DNA of 64,000 bases from Begonia masoniana. Lineage: Eukaryota; Streptophyta; Magnoliopsida; Cucurbitales; Begoniaceae. How positions within the stretch are numbered: the first letter of the stretch is position 1; the number at the start of each line of letters is the position of its first letter. The position numbers and the translations under genes were made by a program. Positions 36,931 through 49,526 of this stretch are shown here, piece after piece. The DNA is taken from NCBI GenBank assembly GCA_022432975.1, contig CM039502.1:362375-426374 (forward strand), read 5' to 3'. The notes under the pieces were generated by a model. That model was not told the origin of the DNA. It did not search any database and saw only the letters and a program-made list of their open reading frames with translations.

Positions 36931-39900
36931 CTATTTCCAGGCTTTCTTTCCCCGGAAGTGTTTGCCTGATCGCTGCTCTCTTTTCTGCTTCTGGACCCGC
37001 GATTTTGAGATTTTCGATCTCTTTGCTGCGAGTGGCATTACCTTCTTGTGCTCTTTCTGCCTGTTGCTCATACCTCCAGTCTGCACAATACGACTAAACT
37101 TGTTAATGAACCTTCCATTCAGCGCCATTGTATCCAGAAAAACATAAACAAATTATTTCAAGTAATGAAATTTGCTGAGGGGAAGTGATAATGTGAAATG
37201 ATGTAACCTTCTTCTGTTTTACGGCATGCTCGAGCCTGGTACTTCCCTCTCTCTTCTCTACCTGCTCTCACTAATGCCAATCTTTCGTCCTTTGTTAGCT
37301 TCTTCCGAACATGAACCTGTGAGTTTCAATCAATATGTCAATGCTTGCTTGATTAGAAAAGTGAAAGTATTAGAGTCCTTTTGAGCTCAATTAGGGTTTG
37401 GATATGATGAAAGAGAATGGCAAACAAGATAAAAATAGCACTGGAGTAGAAAATAGTTTTTCTTACTTCAAGTTGGGCAGGATCTACACGCTTAATACTC
37501 AGTTGATCAGAACTTGGAATCTTAAAAGCTGTTGCCTTTGCATCTGAACCTTTTCTAAGCAAACCATGCTGAGTCATGGCAATTTTTGCATTCTTCCTTT
37601 GCCTGAATATAATACCCAAATTACCAAACTGCGATCAGTATAAACTTACTCGTTGCTTGTTCCAATTCACAAACAAAAGAAAATAGCAGAATATGAAATC
37701 TGATGACTGGTCTTCCCAACAAATTACTTAGCTTCATTGGAGTAGAAGTTAATGTACCTTTCGTTCCTTTATCTTTCGGAAGTCTTCATTAGAAAGAATA
37801 CCATCTCCTTCGTCTGACAAGGGCCGCTTAAGCATTGCTCTAGCCAACCCTTTTAGAGCCTGAAGACTCGAATCCGCAGCAATAATTTGTTTCCTTAAAA
37901 TCCGGGAACTTCCTCTTCCTCACTTTAGAATCTTTTATTTCAGTTATGCTCTCCCTGTAACCATTCTCATTTGCCATTTCAGAGCCCTCAGTTTCAGAAT
38001 CCTCTTCACCGTCATCATTATAGCTCTCTTCGTTGAATGCTTCATCCTCACTCACATTTTCTTCATCTTCTTCTTCATCATGATCATCATCAAACCCACC
38101 ATCATATTCATTGTCATCAGTGCCGTCAGTACTATAATTTCCATCTCTGTCTTCAGCAATAGCACTGTGTTCCTCTGATTTATCATCTTCACTTTGATAA
38201 TTGTCATCTAGGGTGCATTCATCTAAGCTGGCATTTTCCTCGTTACCAGATCCAGAATCATCTTCATCTGTCCTGTCAATGTCATCTTGCAATAATTCAA
38301 CACCAGGAACATTGCTGACTATACTGACTTCACCAAATGCTTTCGGCCTTGCCGTTGGGTTAGTAGGCCGTCCTCGGTCTTTCTTCACCAAAAGTGATGG
38401 ACAAACCTGCTGTATAAAGTACTCCTGAGGTTTCCTACATTCAACATTTGCATCTAGACTGCACGCTAACAGCAAGACAAGGACAGAAGACACAACAGAA
38501 AAATTAAATACCTCTCTGAAGAGACCAATAAGAGATCGTGCGGCCACTGAAACTGCCTTCTCATGTGATTTCTTGTACAAAGCAAGATCTTGAAGTAAAT
38601 CTTCTGTCATGAGCTAGTTGCAAGAAAATTTAAACATAAGTGTAAATTGAACTAGCAGAGATTATTACACAATACAAATGAGTAAATTAAACTGGAGATG
38701 AGATTCAAAATTAACACACTTATTTTAATTATCTCAACTTACAAAACATACTCTTTGAACAAGCTTCCAATGAAATTTTTCATCTTAAATGGAACATAAA
38801 AGCAATACGTGGTATAGGTATTTACCAGAGGCATACGCAAACAAATCTCCCTTATTACATTAAGCCCAACAGCAATGGCCTGCCAAAGAATCAAACTCCA
38901 CATTAAATCAAATGCAGGTAGAGAGGATATTTTGATGATCTCTAGGAGAAATATATAAATCATTGAAAGACAACCACAACTGATATTTAAAGCAAACCTC
39001 TGGACGAGAATGATCGTGCACAAATTGATTTACAATTTGTTTGAAAAGAGGCTCTACTGCATCGGGAGGAACCTGCTTCCAACTTGCCAAGTTAGTAACA
39101 GAAATGCACCTAAGCTACCATATAAGACTTAGAGACAAGAAAGAATAAAGTTGGTTTGAAAATGAAAAAATAAAATTAACTCAAATGAACAGAATTACAA
39201 TTCCTTACATACCATATCATGGCAAGTTTGAACGGCTGCAGCAAGTAAGCTTGTGACATCACGTTGATGAGGCTGCAAGTGTGAATGAAGTTATGTTTTG
39301 CTTGTAGAAAAATCAAGAGAATCATTGCAACAAAATACCTGGCAATACTTCAGGAGAAAAGGATAAAAGTTTAACAAAATTAAGTGGTGAAGCCCAACTG
39401 TTCTAGCGATTACTTTCAGCATCATCATCTTAACCTGATAATAGGAAGTGAGGAAAATGTAACAAATAGTTAGAACCAACTAAAAACTGGTTTGCTGTAC
39501 ACATAGCTGAACATCCTACGAGAAATTAAGCTGCATGGTGCATGGAAACTTCCGCTTTCAGTTCAAAAAAGTGATCCATAGAAAAAGACTTGAACTGACT
39601 AAAAGGAACGAAAAAGTGGACCGTGATCCCATAGTAAGAGAACAGGCTCAGAAAAGAGGTTGACAGAGATGATGATCAATGTCAGCATAGCACTATAGCA
39701 GCATGTCAACAAGAATTTCAAGAACCACAATTGTTCAAAAATAGGGAGAATTTGATAGGATAACGAAAAGAAGGTCAGAACACACAAAACAGTGGCATGC
39801 TCAAGGACAAAACCCAGCATGCATAAAATAATAGTGTAGAAATAATGAAGATCAAATCTCAACCAGATATGTTTGGTTTGATATACATTTAATACACTTG

Positions 39901-42159
39901 AATGTATATTCTATTTATATTTTTGTCAGATATTGTTGTTCTTAGATAACAGGAATTCTAATATCATATTATAAGTAAATTAAATTAGATAAGATTAGTT
40001 TAAGTTGGTAGTTTATAAATTATACTTTAGAAAGTAAATTATCTTATCTCAATGAAGAGAGTGATTTCCATTGCGCACAAACAGCAACAAATATTAGTTA
40101 TTCACATACATAAGCACTTTTAATGTAGCCATGAAACATTAAACTGTATTTACCTCAAACCGTTCATTGCAGGTCTGAAGTCGAGAGAATAGTTTCTCCA
40201 CAAATCCCTGCCAGAAAAGTGAGATTAGTGGTTTCCTTCAATCCATAAAGATATACTTTAATGATCGACGCAAATATTCAAGGTGAGAAACCTGTGCATC
40301 CTTCAGATGGTTAAGTGGTGAATAATGATCTGATGTGTTTCTCTCTGATGACAAACGTTGCTTTTTTTTCATGCTACGAATGACCCGTTGCAATTTCGCT
40401 TTCTTTTTCCTTTTGCTAGAAACTGTACCTTTGTGGTGCGCCTAACATTTCCAAAAGTGAGAATAAAGCAAATAAAAAAAAAAAATCAGTCGGTTAAAGT
40501 AATGGTGTCTTTAACTTCAAACCTATCCTTCCAAACAAAGATAGCTGACCCATCAAAGATTAAACAATTCCACAGTAACGGAGTATATTACCAGCTAATT
40601 TCATACAACAGCAAATCATTTTGTCATCTTAAAGATTCTGAACATTTCAGTAAAAATCTATGGCAAACTTTGGGTGATTGAAACTAGTAAACCAATATTG
40701 AGTTGCACCATCCAACCAACCTTATAAACAGATTCTCTACTAAGCACTGCATGAGGTACTAGAGGAGTTGAGTCATCTTCACTACTCGATGCATCACTAT
40801 CATCATCATCAGCATCTACGATTTTCTCATAATCAAGAAGAAATGATAGAGTACCAATCATGATCCTGTAGATAAAATTCATTTCAGAAAAAAATGGTAA
40901 CATCAAAGCAAGTATCCTAAGAAAAATCCTCACCTAGTCGATGGATGAAAACAAGAAGTACAAATTGCATTTGCAGTTCGATCATCAAACCACAGCTTCC
41001 TCCGATGTAGCTCACATAATGTTACAAGGGATCGCTTGGCTAATGCTTCGTCCTCTTTCTGCAACACCACTCGAGTTCAAGGACAATTTCAAAGGTAACC
41101 CGGAGTTCATAAACTACAAATGGAAAAAGGAGCATATACCTGTAGCATGACAAACAATATGTTTTGAAGCATTCGATTTTTTGCTTCATTCTTGTGCTTT
41201 TGATTCATTCTTTTAATGCTATGAATAATGTGAGAGAATGCCAACTTCCTTAATACTCGATCACCCAATGTCTGCAGCTCCATGAACAGTGCCAAATTTT
41301 CTCCAATGTCTACCATCTAAACAGATTATTTGGGCAAACAAAAAAAACAAGATGGTAAATGGAGGTATTGTTAGATTAATTCCGAGTTCTCAAATTGAAG
41401 AATATGAGAAAATCAATTAGAATTTTATGTTTTTTATTTTAAAATTCCCAACGGGAATCAAATGAACACAAACTTGTTGTTCAGATCGACAGAAACTGAA
41501 AAAATATATGGCTCAATGAATTTGAAATTCACTCATTCTAATATCTGGAAAAGAATTTTATTCCGTAAAAGAATATATTTGTACTTCTCTTTAAATTTTC
41601 TTATCCATTAATACTAGTTAGAGTCAAGTACAAACTTTAAAACAAAAGCTACAGATAATTGCCAGCCTTTTTCTTTTTCACTGTTTCTACCCATTCCAAT
41701 GCATACCTAATATCTTATTCATCAAACCAAAAGGTACACTACAAAAGAATTCACAATTCTGCTCAATACCTGTCTGTTAATCAGAAGAATAAGAGACTGC
41801 GCCAAGTGACAGCGCAGAGCTGAAGGCAGTGATCTTGCGGAAGAGCGGAGCAATTCAGCGAGTTGCTTGGGGAACTCGGAGAGATGGTGAGTATAGAAAG
41901 GAGTTACATGGGCTAAGAACATAGCCTTTTCCCCAAGGCTTTTGGCAACAGTAGGATCGCTACTAACGCCACCGAAGGATGTGAAGTTCTGAGCAGCTTG
42001 TTGTTGGCAGAGCTCCACAGAGGATTTGAATTGGCTGTAAAGAAGAACAAGTTCTGATTCATATCCTTCGGGGTCACACTTCATCTTGGACTGGAGAGTA
42101 GGTAGGCTGAGCTTCTCGGAGCTCAGCCCAGACGCGGAGAGAGCCTCCTGCATGCTCAT
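36931..42159 (-). CDS. SDA1: SDA1 homologue, 60S ribosome biogenesis factor
   Basis: Fifteen coding exons: 42159-41770, 41316-41140, 41058-40934, 40865-40721, 40441-40292, 40207-40154, 39434-39339, 39272-39213, 39072-38998, 38879-38826, 38613-38512, 38406-37758, 37602-37467, 37316-37208, 37080-36931. SDA1 acts in nuclear maturation and export of pre-60S particles. Marks include LSLPTLQSKMKCDPEGYESE, FLAHVTPFYTHHLSEFP, LLDYEKIVDADDDDSDASSS, FYPFLLKYCQ, FKQIVNQFVHDHSRPE, an acidic tract (DDDHDEEEDEENVSEDE) and a basic tail ending HFRGKKAWK. The expected product is about 822 residues. Exons 12, 13 and 14 each contain one extra base relative to the phase of their borders (near 37897, 37596 and 37227), so the literal reading fails in the C-terminal third. 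A leader exon without ATG seems to end near 42545. Resembles At1g13160 (memory). Confidence 0.9.
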
Positions 42160-42770
42160 GTCCCAAAAGAATCTGTCCCAAAAATAATAAATGTCCCAAA
42201 AATTAACTTTCATAATCTTTATATGAATTCATGTACAAAAAGAAAAACAACAAAAAAAGCAAAAAGCTTTTGAGAAGGAAAGAAAAGACTGAGGCACTAC
42301 ATGTCATAATGGAAAGGCTTCAACATTCAGAATCGATCTCTCTAAAAACTAACGTACCAATACATTTAAAAATTAAAAATCATTTCGTTGTTTGTTCACG
42401 TCGATTCCAACTTCCAAAATGTTATACAATTTGGAATTTGTACATCACTAAGTTCACTCAAAGATGCAAAACTAAGTACTCCATCAATCCTTAAAGAATC
42501 AAAACAATAATTAAATGCAATAATTATACGGTGAAAAAACCTACCTGAATGTTGGAACTCGGAGGCGACCGGCGACTGTGAGAAACGAGCGAGAGAGACG
42601 GAGTGACCTTAGAAGAATGGCGAGCCCGAGAGTGAATCGTGAAATCAGGCGACGGGCAGTGCTTAGTCGCGAATAGGGATTTGGGACGCTAGCTAGGGTA
42701 CTTTGAGATTGTTTTCACCGACAAGTAAAAACAATTAGTTTATAGCTCTAACCTCTGGTCAGAGTGTGAA
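42160..42770. promoter_or_regulatory. SDA1 5' UTR, leader intron and promoter
   Basis: A donor CAG/GTAGGT on the minus strand at about 42545 and an acceptor near 42180 suggest a leader intron. The motif TGTCCCAAAA occurs three times in 42158-42200. Nothing else is seen before the tRNA. Confidence 0.5.
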
Positions 42771-42842
42771 GCCTTTATAGCTCAGTGGTAGAGCGTCAGT
42801 CTTGTAAACTGAAGGTCCGCAGTTCGATCCTGCGTGAGGGCA
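42771..42842 (+). tRNA. tRNA-Thr (anticodon UGU)
   Basis: A 72-base cloverleaf without CCA. The acceptor stem GCCTTTA pairs with TGAGGGC (two G-U pairs), the D arm is GCTCAGTGGTAGAGC, the anticodon stem TCAGT/ACTGA encloses loop CTTGTAA with anticodon TGT, and the T arm is CGCAG/CTGCG with loop TTCGATC. The B box GTTCGATCC is perfect. No intron. A T-run follows at 42843 onward as Pol III terminator. Confidence 0.96.
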
Positions 42843-45318
42843 TTTCTTTTTTCTCTATTTATTTTTTGGGCTTTCTATAAAAGGCTTGGTCTTGGGCCTG
42901 ATGGACTTGGTTGGAGCTCAAAAGCCTACCTTCACTCGCGCCTTTTATAAATGCAGAAACCCTTCCCTTCCCACTTCTCTCCATCGCCGCCGACTGCGTT
43001 CTTCCATATCAATGGCGTATCATCGATTTTCTTTCGCGCGCTGTCTTTTTTTTTTCGGTGTTCCGAATCGCTTTCGATAGGCGTTGCGTTCGTCGACGGG
43101 TTCTCAAACCTAGATGGACGTGTCAACGAAAGCGTACAATGACTGCAGCTCTCTCCACCTTCGATTATCTAAAGCATCTACGCGTTGTTTATGTGTTCGT
43201 AGATTGCTTTGTGCCTGGGGTTGTGCTATTTTTCACTCTTTAGACTTGTGCTTTCGAAAAAATTGTTGCTTCTTAATGGTGAACTCCCTCTGAATTATAA
43301 TTGGTGGGGGATGTTCAAGTTTCCGAAGCATAAACGAATTGAAAAGAATTCGTTCTTGCCAGTATTAAACAGCGCGTGCACTATTTCCATCTGCACTCCG
43401 TTACCTGTCTCCTGGTACATACAGATTCTATTTTGTGCCCGATCTATTTGGCTTTGCTGAAAAATATTGTATTTTCTGAAGAAGTTTGATTTGAGGTGGA
43501 AACCAAATACAATATCTTTTAATTTGCGAAACTGCTTACTTTTAAAAAACAAACAGATTTTATGTTGTACCTTGTCTGATCGTGTGACTAGCTTTCTAAC
43601 CAACATTGTTTTTAGTAGAAAGTTCACATTTTCCTCTTTCCATCGTATTTTTTTGACGTCTTTTTTACAAGGGTCAGTTTCTCACTGAGTTCAAAGGAAA
43701 ATAAATCTCGAGTGGAAGAATCATCTTTTCTTAACACGAATCTAATAGTTTATAGAATAATGTATGGTTGAACAGAAGAAACATGCAATTTGTTAAGTAT
43801 CTTGCACATCAAATCTTTGATCTTGGAATAGAAAGTAGATTTATATTAGTTTATAGTAGATTTTCTGTGAATGGGTAGTCCTTAAACTTTGATGACAACC
43901 TTTCAAATCTACCAGGTTCAGCTTTCCATTTTCAGGCCTTTGAATTGATGCTTAAACTTGCATCTGTGTTAGCATAATTATTTCATACTGAAGTCTTGTT
44001 ACTCAGTCGTAGTCGTTTTGGTAGCCAAAATCTCCCTAATTCAGTGCATATGGTTGTCAGTTCTAAAACAACTCTATCTTTCCTTTTTAAGGCCCTAGCA
44101 AATCAAATAAGAACATTGCTTTCTCGGGTTGATCCTCCACCATTACTAAACATCTGAGCTACCTCATAAATTTTTGTTGGTGCGTTAGGTTTGCTCTTTT
44201 GATCTAATCACAATGCGATGGTGAGTGCTGGTGAGGTTATGTCATAGAAATACTATATTGAAGTGATCATTGCTACTCAGATTATGTTTCAGTGTACGGG
44301 GTTGGATAAGACTGAAGTTTCAAAACAAGAATTGTTCAATAGAAAAAAATTTCATGTAAGCTTTTCAGCAAATGCTTGCTGTGGCAGAATGAAGTTTCTG
44401 GCATCCAAAGCTGGCTGGTCGGGAGGAAGGTTGGCCGTGGATGGCATGGTTTCTAAATGCTCTACCTCCTAAGACATGCACTACGGTAACGCATCATGAT
44501 TCCTGCAGGGGAGTTGATTCAGTAAACTCTTGATTGGCCCTTAAAGTCGATTGTGCCACTCGTAATCAATGAGAATTTTAGTGAAGCATTTAGAAAGAGT
44601 TGTTTTTCTGCAGACTGGAGATCCAAAGACTTTGTAAAATTTATCTTTCAATGATTGAGAAATTGAGCTACGTAATGGAAAGTTTATTTGTGATAGGTTC
44701 ACTTCTGATTATGTTCAAGTTTTAAAGATTGAAATGAAAGATGCTATCTTTTTCAATGTTGAGCAACGCAAACAATGGCCATTAAAGTAAAAAGTTACAA
44801 CTTTTATAGATAATGAATTTATGAACACAGACCTTTATTTAGTAACTGTCGAATTCTTAAGATAGAGATCATTGATTATGTCTCTTCGCAAATGATAATA
44901 AAGTCTCTATCTTAAGATAGAGATATTATCTCATACAGTTTGAAGAGTAGGCCCACTATAGGTCCAGATTGAATTCCCAGCAAAACCGAAACAAATCGGA
45001 GTTGATTTTTTAATTCGATCCGATTCTGTAGCTCTGAACTTTTGATGTGGGGATTGTAAAGTGTGCTTAATCGCACAGGTTAAGGAATTGTAAAGTGTTT
45101 TTTAATGGAAGAACGGGAAAGAAAGATGTTAAAGGAAGGGTTTTGGAAATTCTCAATCTTGGATATGGACGCGAAAGACAAGCGTGTCCTTGTCATCATC
45201 TTTTCCTACCCTGCTCAAGAAATGGGAAAACAATGGCCATTAAAGTCACAAGTGTCAACTTTTATATACTCCTACTTCTACTGGTAGCTGGGACGGTCCA
45301 TTGGTCACACCTCCTATC
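42843..45318. other. Gene-poor region between tRNA-Thr and the APSE gene
   Basis: A TTTATAAA box near 42940 followed by a CT-rich leader-like stretch with an AAACCCT telo-box motif (about 42956) resembles a small housekeeping-gene promoter. No recognisable protein follows; the best ORFs (42911-43243, 44263-44472) look random. There is a hairpin at 44856-44923 and an imperfect repeat of AACAATGGCCATTAAAGT at 44771 and about 45230. Confidence 0.45.
44856..44923. repeat. Inverted repeat with perfect 20-bp palindrome
   Basis: CTTAAGATAGAGA at 44856-44868 is the reverse complement of TCTCTATCTTAAG at 44904-44916. The latter is itself the left half of the palindrome TCTCTATCTTAAGATAGAGA (44904-44923). 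Confidence 0.8.
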
Positions 45319-48300
45319 ATGAGGGTCTTCCTTTTCTGCTTCCTCTCCTTCTCCGTCATCCTCCTTGCTCGGTATGTTCTTCGCTCTCTTGCTGCTCTAT
45401 TCATTTTCCACCGAGGATGATTTGTTCCATCTCTTTCAAATTGCATTCTAGTTAGCTTTTGAAAGCTGTAGTGGATACTTGTGGCTAACTCGTTGGTCAA
45501 AACCACAATCCTGCATCGTTGTCATCTTAGGCTTCATACTTCACGTTCTACTTTTCAATATAGATGTACAATGTTCACGGTGAATCTCAGATTTAGCTCA
45601 AGCAGAATTGAGCTATGTCTAACCTATGAATTCAGTCCCTTGCTTGTTATAATTTATCAACTATTTTAGGGTATCGGCTGAATTCCTGTTGGAGACAAAA
45701 TCAGAACATGCTAGCATTCCTCCGAGAGGTTGGAACTCCTATGATTCCTTCTGCTGGACCATTTCTGAAGAAGAATTCTTACAGAGTGCTGAAATTGTTT
45801 CGGAGCGGCTGAGTGATTATGGATACGAGGTATTGAAGATGAACATTGAATACCAACTTATGTCTGATTATCATGGCTCCTTGGAAAATGGAGTATATTA
45901 TTTTCAACCAACTTAATCTTTTAAATTCTTTCCGGGTTTATTTCGTCCCTGTAGTATGTGGTGGTGGATTACCTCTGGTACAGGAGAAAGGTGAAAGGAG
46001 CTCACACTGATTCTCTTGGATATGATGTAATTGATGAATGGGGGAGGATGATGCCTGACCCAGCTCGGTGGCCTTCCTCCCAAGATGGAAAAGGCTTCAC
46101 TCAAGTAGCCGAGAAAGTACACAACATGGGCTTGAAATTTGGCATTCATGTCATGAGAGGAATAAGCACACAAGCCGTTGACGCTAACACCCCTATCTTA
46201 GATGCCGAGAAGGTATTCCTTATTAATTCCAATTTGACACGTTTACCTTACATTGGCTCAATATTTCTGTAGACTTGTAGATGACAATTGCTCTTTTTGT
46301 CCCATAGGGAGTGTCATTCGAAGAATCTGGGAGAAAGTGGACTGCAGAAGATATAGGCATGAAGGAAAGGGCTTGTGGATGGATGCCACATGGTTTCATG
46401 AGTGTAAACACCAAGTTGGGAGCTGGAAGAGCCTTCTTGAGGTCACTTTATCAACAGTATGCCGAATGGGGTGTTGATTTTGGTAATTTATCATCTTTAA
46501 TTGAAATGTAATTCTGTAGTCTCCGCTATGTCATATTACAATTACATCTCCGGGTATGCTTGGTTGTGTGAAGTACATGTTTTGATGGCATAAAGTTCTC
46601 TTAAATTTGGTGATCCGCGCCGAGATTAATTCTTACCATACAATGTATTTTTAGTAAAAAGGGGACTCTTTTTTTATGTATTTTGTGGTGAATACTGTTT
46701 TTCTATCTTTATTGAATACATTTCTATATGCATTCTGAAAATCCTCTCACTTTTTTTTTCTAATTTGATGAGGGTCATTATTTTCGTTTCAAGCTTTTGA
46801 AATGTCTACGATGTTTTTGACAGTGAAACATGATTGTGTTTTTGGTGATGATTTGGATCTCGATGAAATAAGCTATGTATCAGATGTGTGTTCCCTCACT
46901 CTCTATGTCCTTTTGCAATACAGTGAGCGACATTCATGAGAAAATTAACAAAGTGAACGTAACGCAGGTTCTAAGGCAGCTTGATCGGCCAATACTATAT
47001 TCTTTATCACCTGGGACCAGTGTAACACCAGCCATGTCCAAGGTTGTGAATGGCCTCGTCAACATGTACCGAATAACGGGAGATGACTGGGACTCTTGGA
47101 GGGACGTTGCCTCCCATTTTGATGTATCAAGGTACATGAAGTTCGTTGTATTTTTTTTTTCGACAGGTTCAATTTCATGTTAAAATCAAATATTACTTGA
47201 TTTCAAATTGAAGTTTTCTGGCAGTAGTATAATGTAAATCAATAAATTCTATTTATTCTTCATAGGGACTTCGCTTCTGAAGCTATGATAGGAGCACCAG
47301 GCTTGCTGGGAAAATCATGGCCCGACCTGGATATGCTACCTCTGGGATGGCTCACTGATCCAGGTTAGTTTTTCTTTTCATATCTCCAGATTCAGAAAAA
47401 GTAAAGCACTAGTGATTGTGATTTGGGGATGCAATTTACAACTGGGAATTTCTTTGTTCTGCAAAAATATTAGGTTCAAATGAAGGTCCTCATAGAACTT
47501 GTAAACTTCATCTAAATGAGCAAAGAACTCAGGTTAGTTTTTGTTAAAAAAAAATGAATATCAGGTTCTATTCCATTTACTCGGATTTTAGACATTGACT
47601 CATTACCCGTGCAGATGACATTATGGTCTTTGGCAAAATCTCCCCTCATGTTTGGAGGAGATGTGAGGAAACTTGACAATTCCACTTACAATCTCATCAC
47701 ACATCCTACTCTGCTGGAGATAAACTCCTTTAGTTCGAACAATATGGAGGCATGTTCAGCTACTATCATTTGAAGTAATACAAAGATGAAAAGAAATGTT
47801 AAAAATCATTATTTGTTGCCTTTACAGTTTCCTTACATTACTAGTGCAAAGGTTCTAGAGGGATAGAGACCAAACTTTTACCACCCAATCAGGAAGGCGA
47901 CTGCAAGATATTAGAACTTCATCTTCCCACGTTTTGGGCCTCGCTAGCTGTACAGATTCAAAGGCGGTTGGTTGGTTTCTTGCAGGTCTTGAAAAAATAT
48001 GCTGGAAAGACAACTCGAAAAGCAGCCGACTCTCACCTTTTTGCCTCTTCAGGCGAGATTCTCATGTGACATTGTAAGTCTCTCTCTCTATCTCAATCAA
48101 ATCTTTTAATGCCTCTTTGTAAACTGTGATGTTTGTAAATATGTTGTTTTATAGAGAAGAAGATACATTCTATGCATGGACAAATCCTGGGAAAATTCTT
48201 TCATCCGCATCTGGCGGAATAGCATCTTGCCTGGATGCATCTCCAAAAAGAAAGCTTAGTTCAGAGGACTTTATGCAAGGCTCATTTTCGCCCTGCTCTC

Positions 48301-49037
48301 AAGACGCATCCCAGGTTACTTTTTTTTTTTTTGTTTTTCAGAAACATGTCATGCAAAGAAGAGGTGGTTTAGATAATGAACTTAGTTTGTTGCTTTCCAG
48401 TAGTATGTCTGCATCTCAAACGAACATCATTCCCTGTGATCTTTCTCTTCGTGCGCTTGTGTTTCATTTTACTTGGTTTGAGCATAGTTTTCACATAATA
48501 GTTGAAGCTAATGTAATTTTTGGTTCATATCATTCGTACAGATATGGGATTTAAATGTTAATGGCACGTTGTTAAATAGTCATTCTGGGCGATGCTTGAC
48601 AGTGAATCCTTCCAATGGTAATAACATTGACATTAAATGTCTTTGTGAGAAGTATTTTCCCTTTAAATAATCATAGTATGATTTTGTCAAATCCCCTGCA
48701 GCTGCATGGAATTCAAATGGGATTCGCTCTTGGATCGCAACCGGAAGACAAGGTAGACTTCGACATCGGTTTTAAAGCTTCTTGTTTGCATTGATCATTT
48801 GAATTTTGTTTTGCAGGAGAGATATATGTAGCTTTCTTCAATTTGGACTCAGAAACATTGACGATATCGGCGAAAATATCAGACGTGGCAAAATCACTTC
48901 CGGCAACAGACGTGGAAAAATCGGCGTGTAAATACAGAGAAGTATGGAGTGGAGAAGAGGTTGGAGAAGGAAAAGAGTGGATAACAATGGCAGTGGAAGC
49001 ACATGGTTGTGCACTCTTCGTGCTCAACTGTGATTAA
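45319..49037 (+). CDS. GH27 alpha-galactosidase/beta-L-arabinopyranosidase (APSE-like)
   Basis: Fourteen exons: 45319-45371, 45670-45829, 45955-46212, 46308-46482, 46824-46885, 46968-47131, 47266-47363, 47474-47532, 47615-47749, 47828-48073, 48155-48314, 48542-48617, 48702-48752, 48817-49037. A signal peptide (MRVFLFCFLSFSVILLARVSA) leads a GH27-type domain: PPRGWNSYDSF, the nucleophile Asp219 in VKHDC, and Arg271-x3-Asp275 in YRITGDDWD. Expected length is about 638 residues, close to Arabidopsis At3g26380, a wall enzyme that removes beta-L-arabinopyranose from arabinogalactans. Exon 10 has one extra base near 47858 (in the GAGGGATAG stretch), creating a stop. Exon 9 ends in a GC donor (GAG/GCATGT). 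Exons before and after are in phase. Confidence 0.9.
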
Positions 49038-49526
49038 CCCTCTTTTTTAGAGCTCAACAAGAGAAGATTATGTTGGACCCGCTGCCGCCGCCATTGCTGT
49101 AGCTTTTTGTGTTAAACAAATATATTTTAATGAGATCATATGGGATTTGTCATTTTGTCTCGATGGAGATGTGTAAATGTTAATGAACATGTGATAGTTG
49201 ACCAAATCCTTCAGATTGGAACTCCAATGTTGCTTAAAAAATTGCAGGAAATCGTGGATGGCCCACAATCCAATATAATGACGACTGCTCTGAACATTTA
49301 AAAACAAATCAATTTGAGTGTCCGTCACTTTTCATCTACATCGAACTACTGCCTACAAGTTGTATTATCAAATAGATTCCGTCTCTATCAGCATCAACTA
49401 TCAATTTGTGGACATATTAGTCTTCTTTTAAACAGTCATGGTTTCCATTACAATCATGCTTCAAAACTGGAGTTTTTTTTTTTTTTTTTTTCTGAGAGGA
49501 GCTGATCAAAGACTGATGTTATTAGT
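49038..49526. other. Spacer between APSE and GDSL genes
   Basis: No gene seen. It should hold the APSE 3' UTR and GDSL promoter; a T tract of about 18 bases lies near 49473-49491. Confidence 0.5.
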
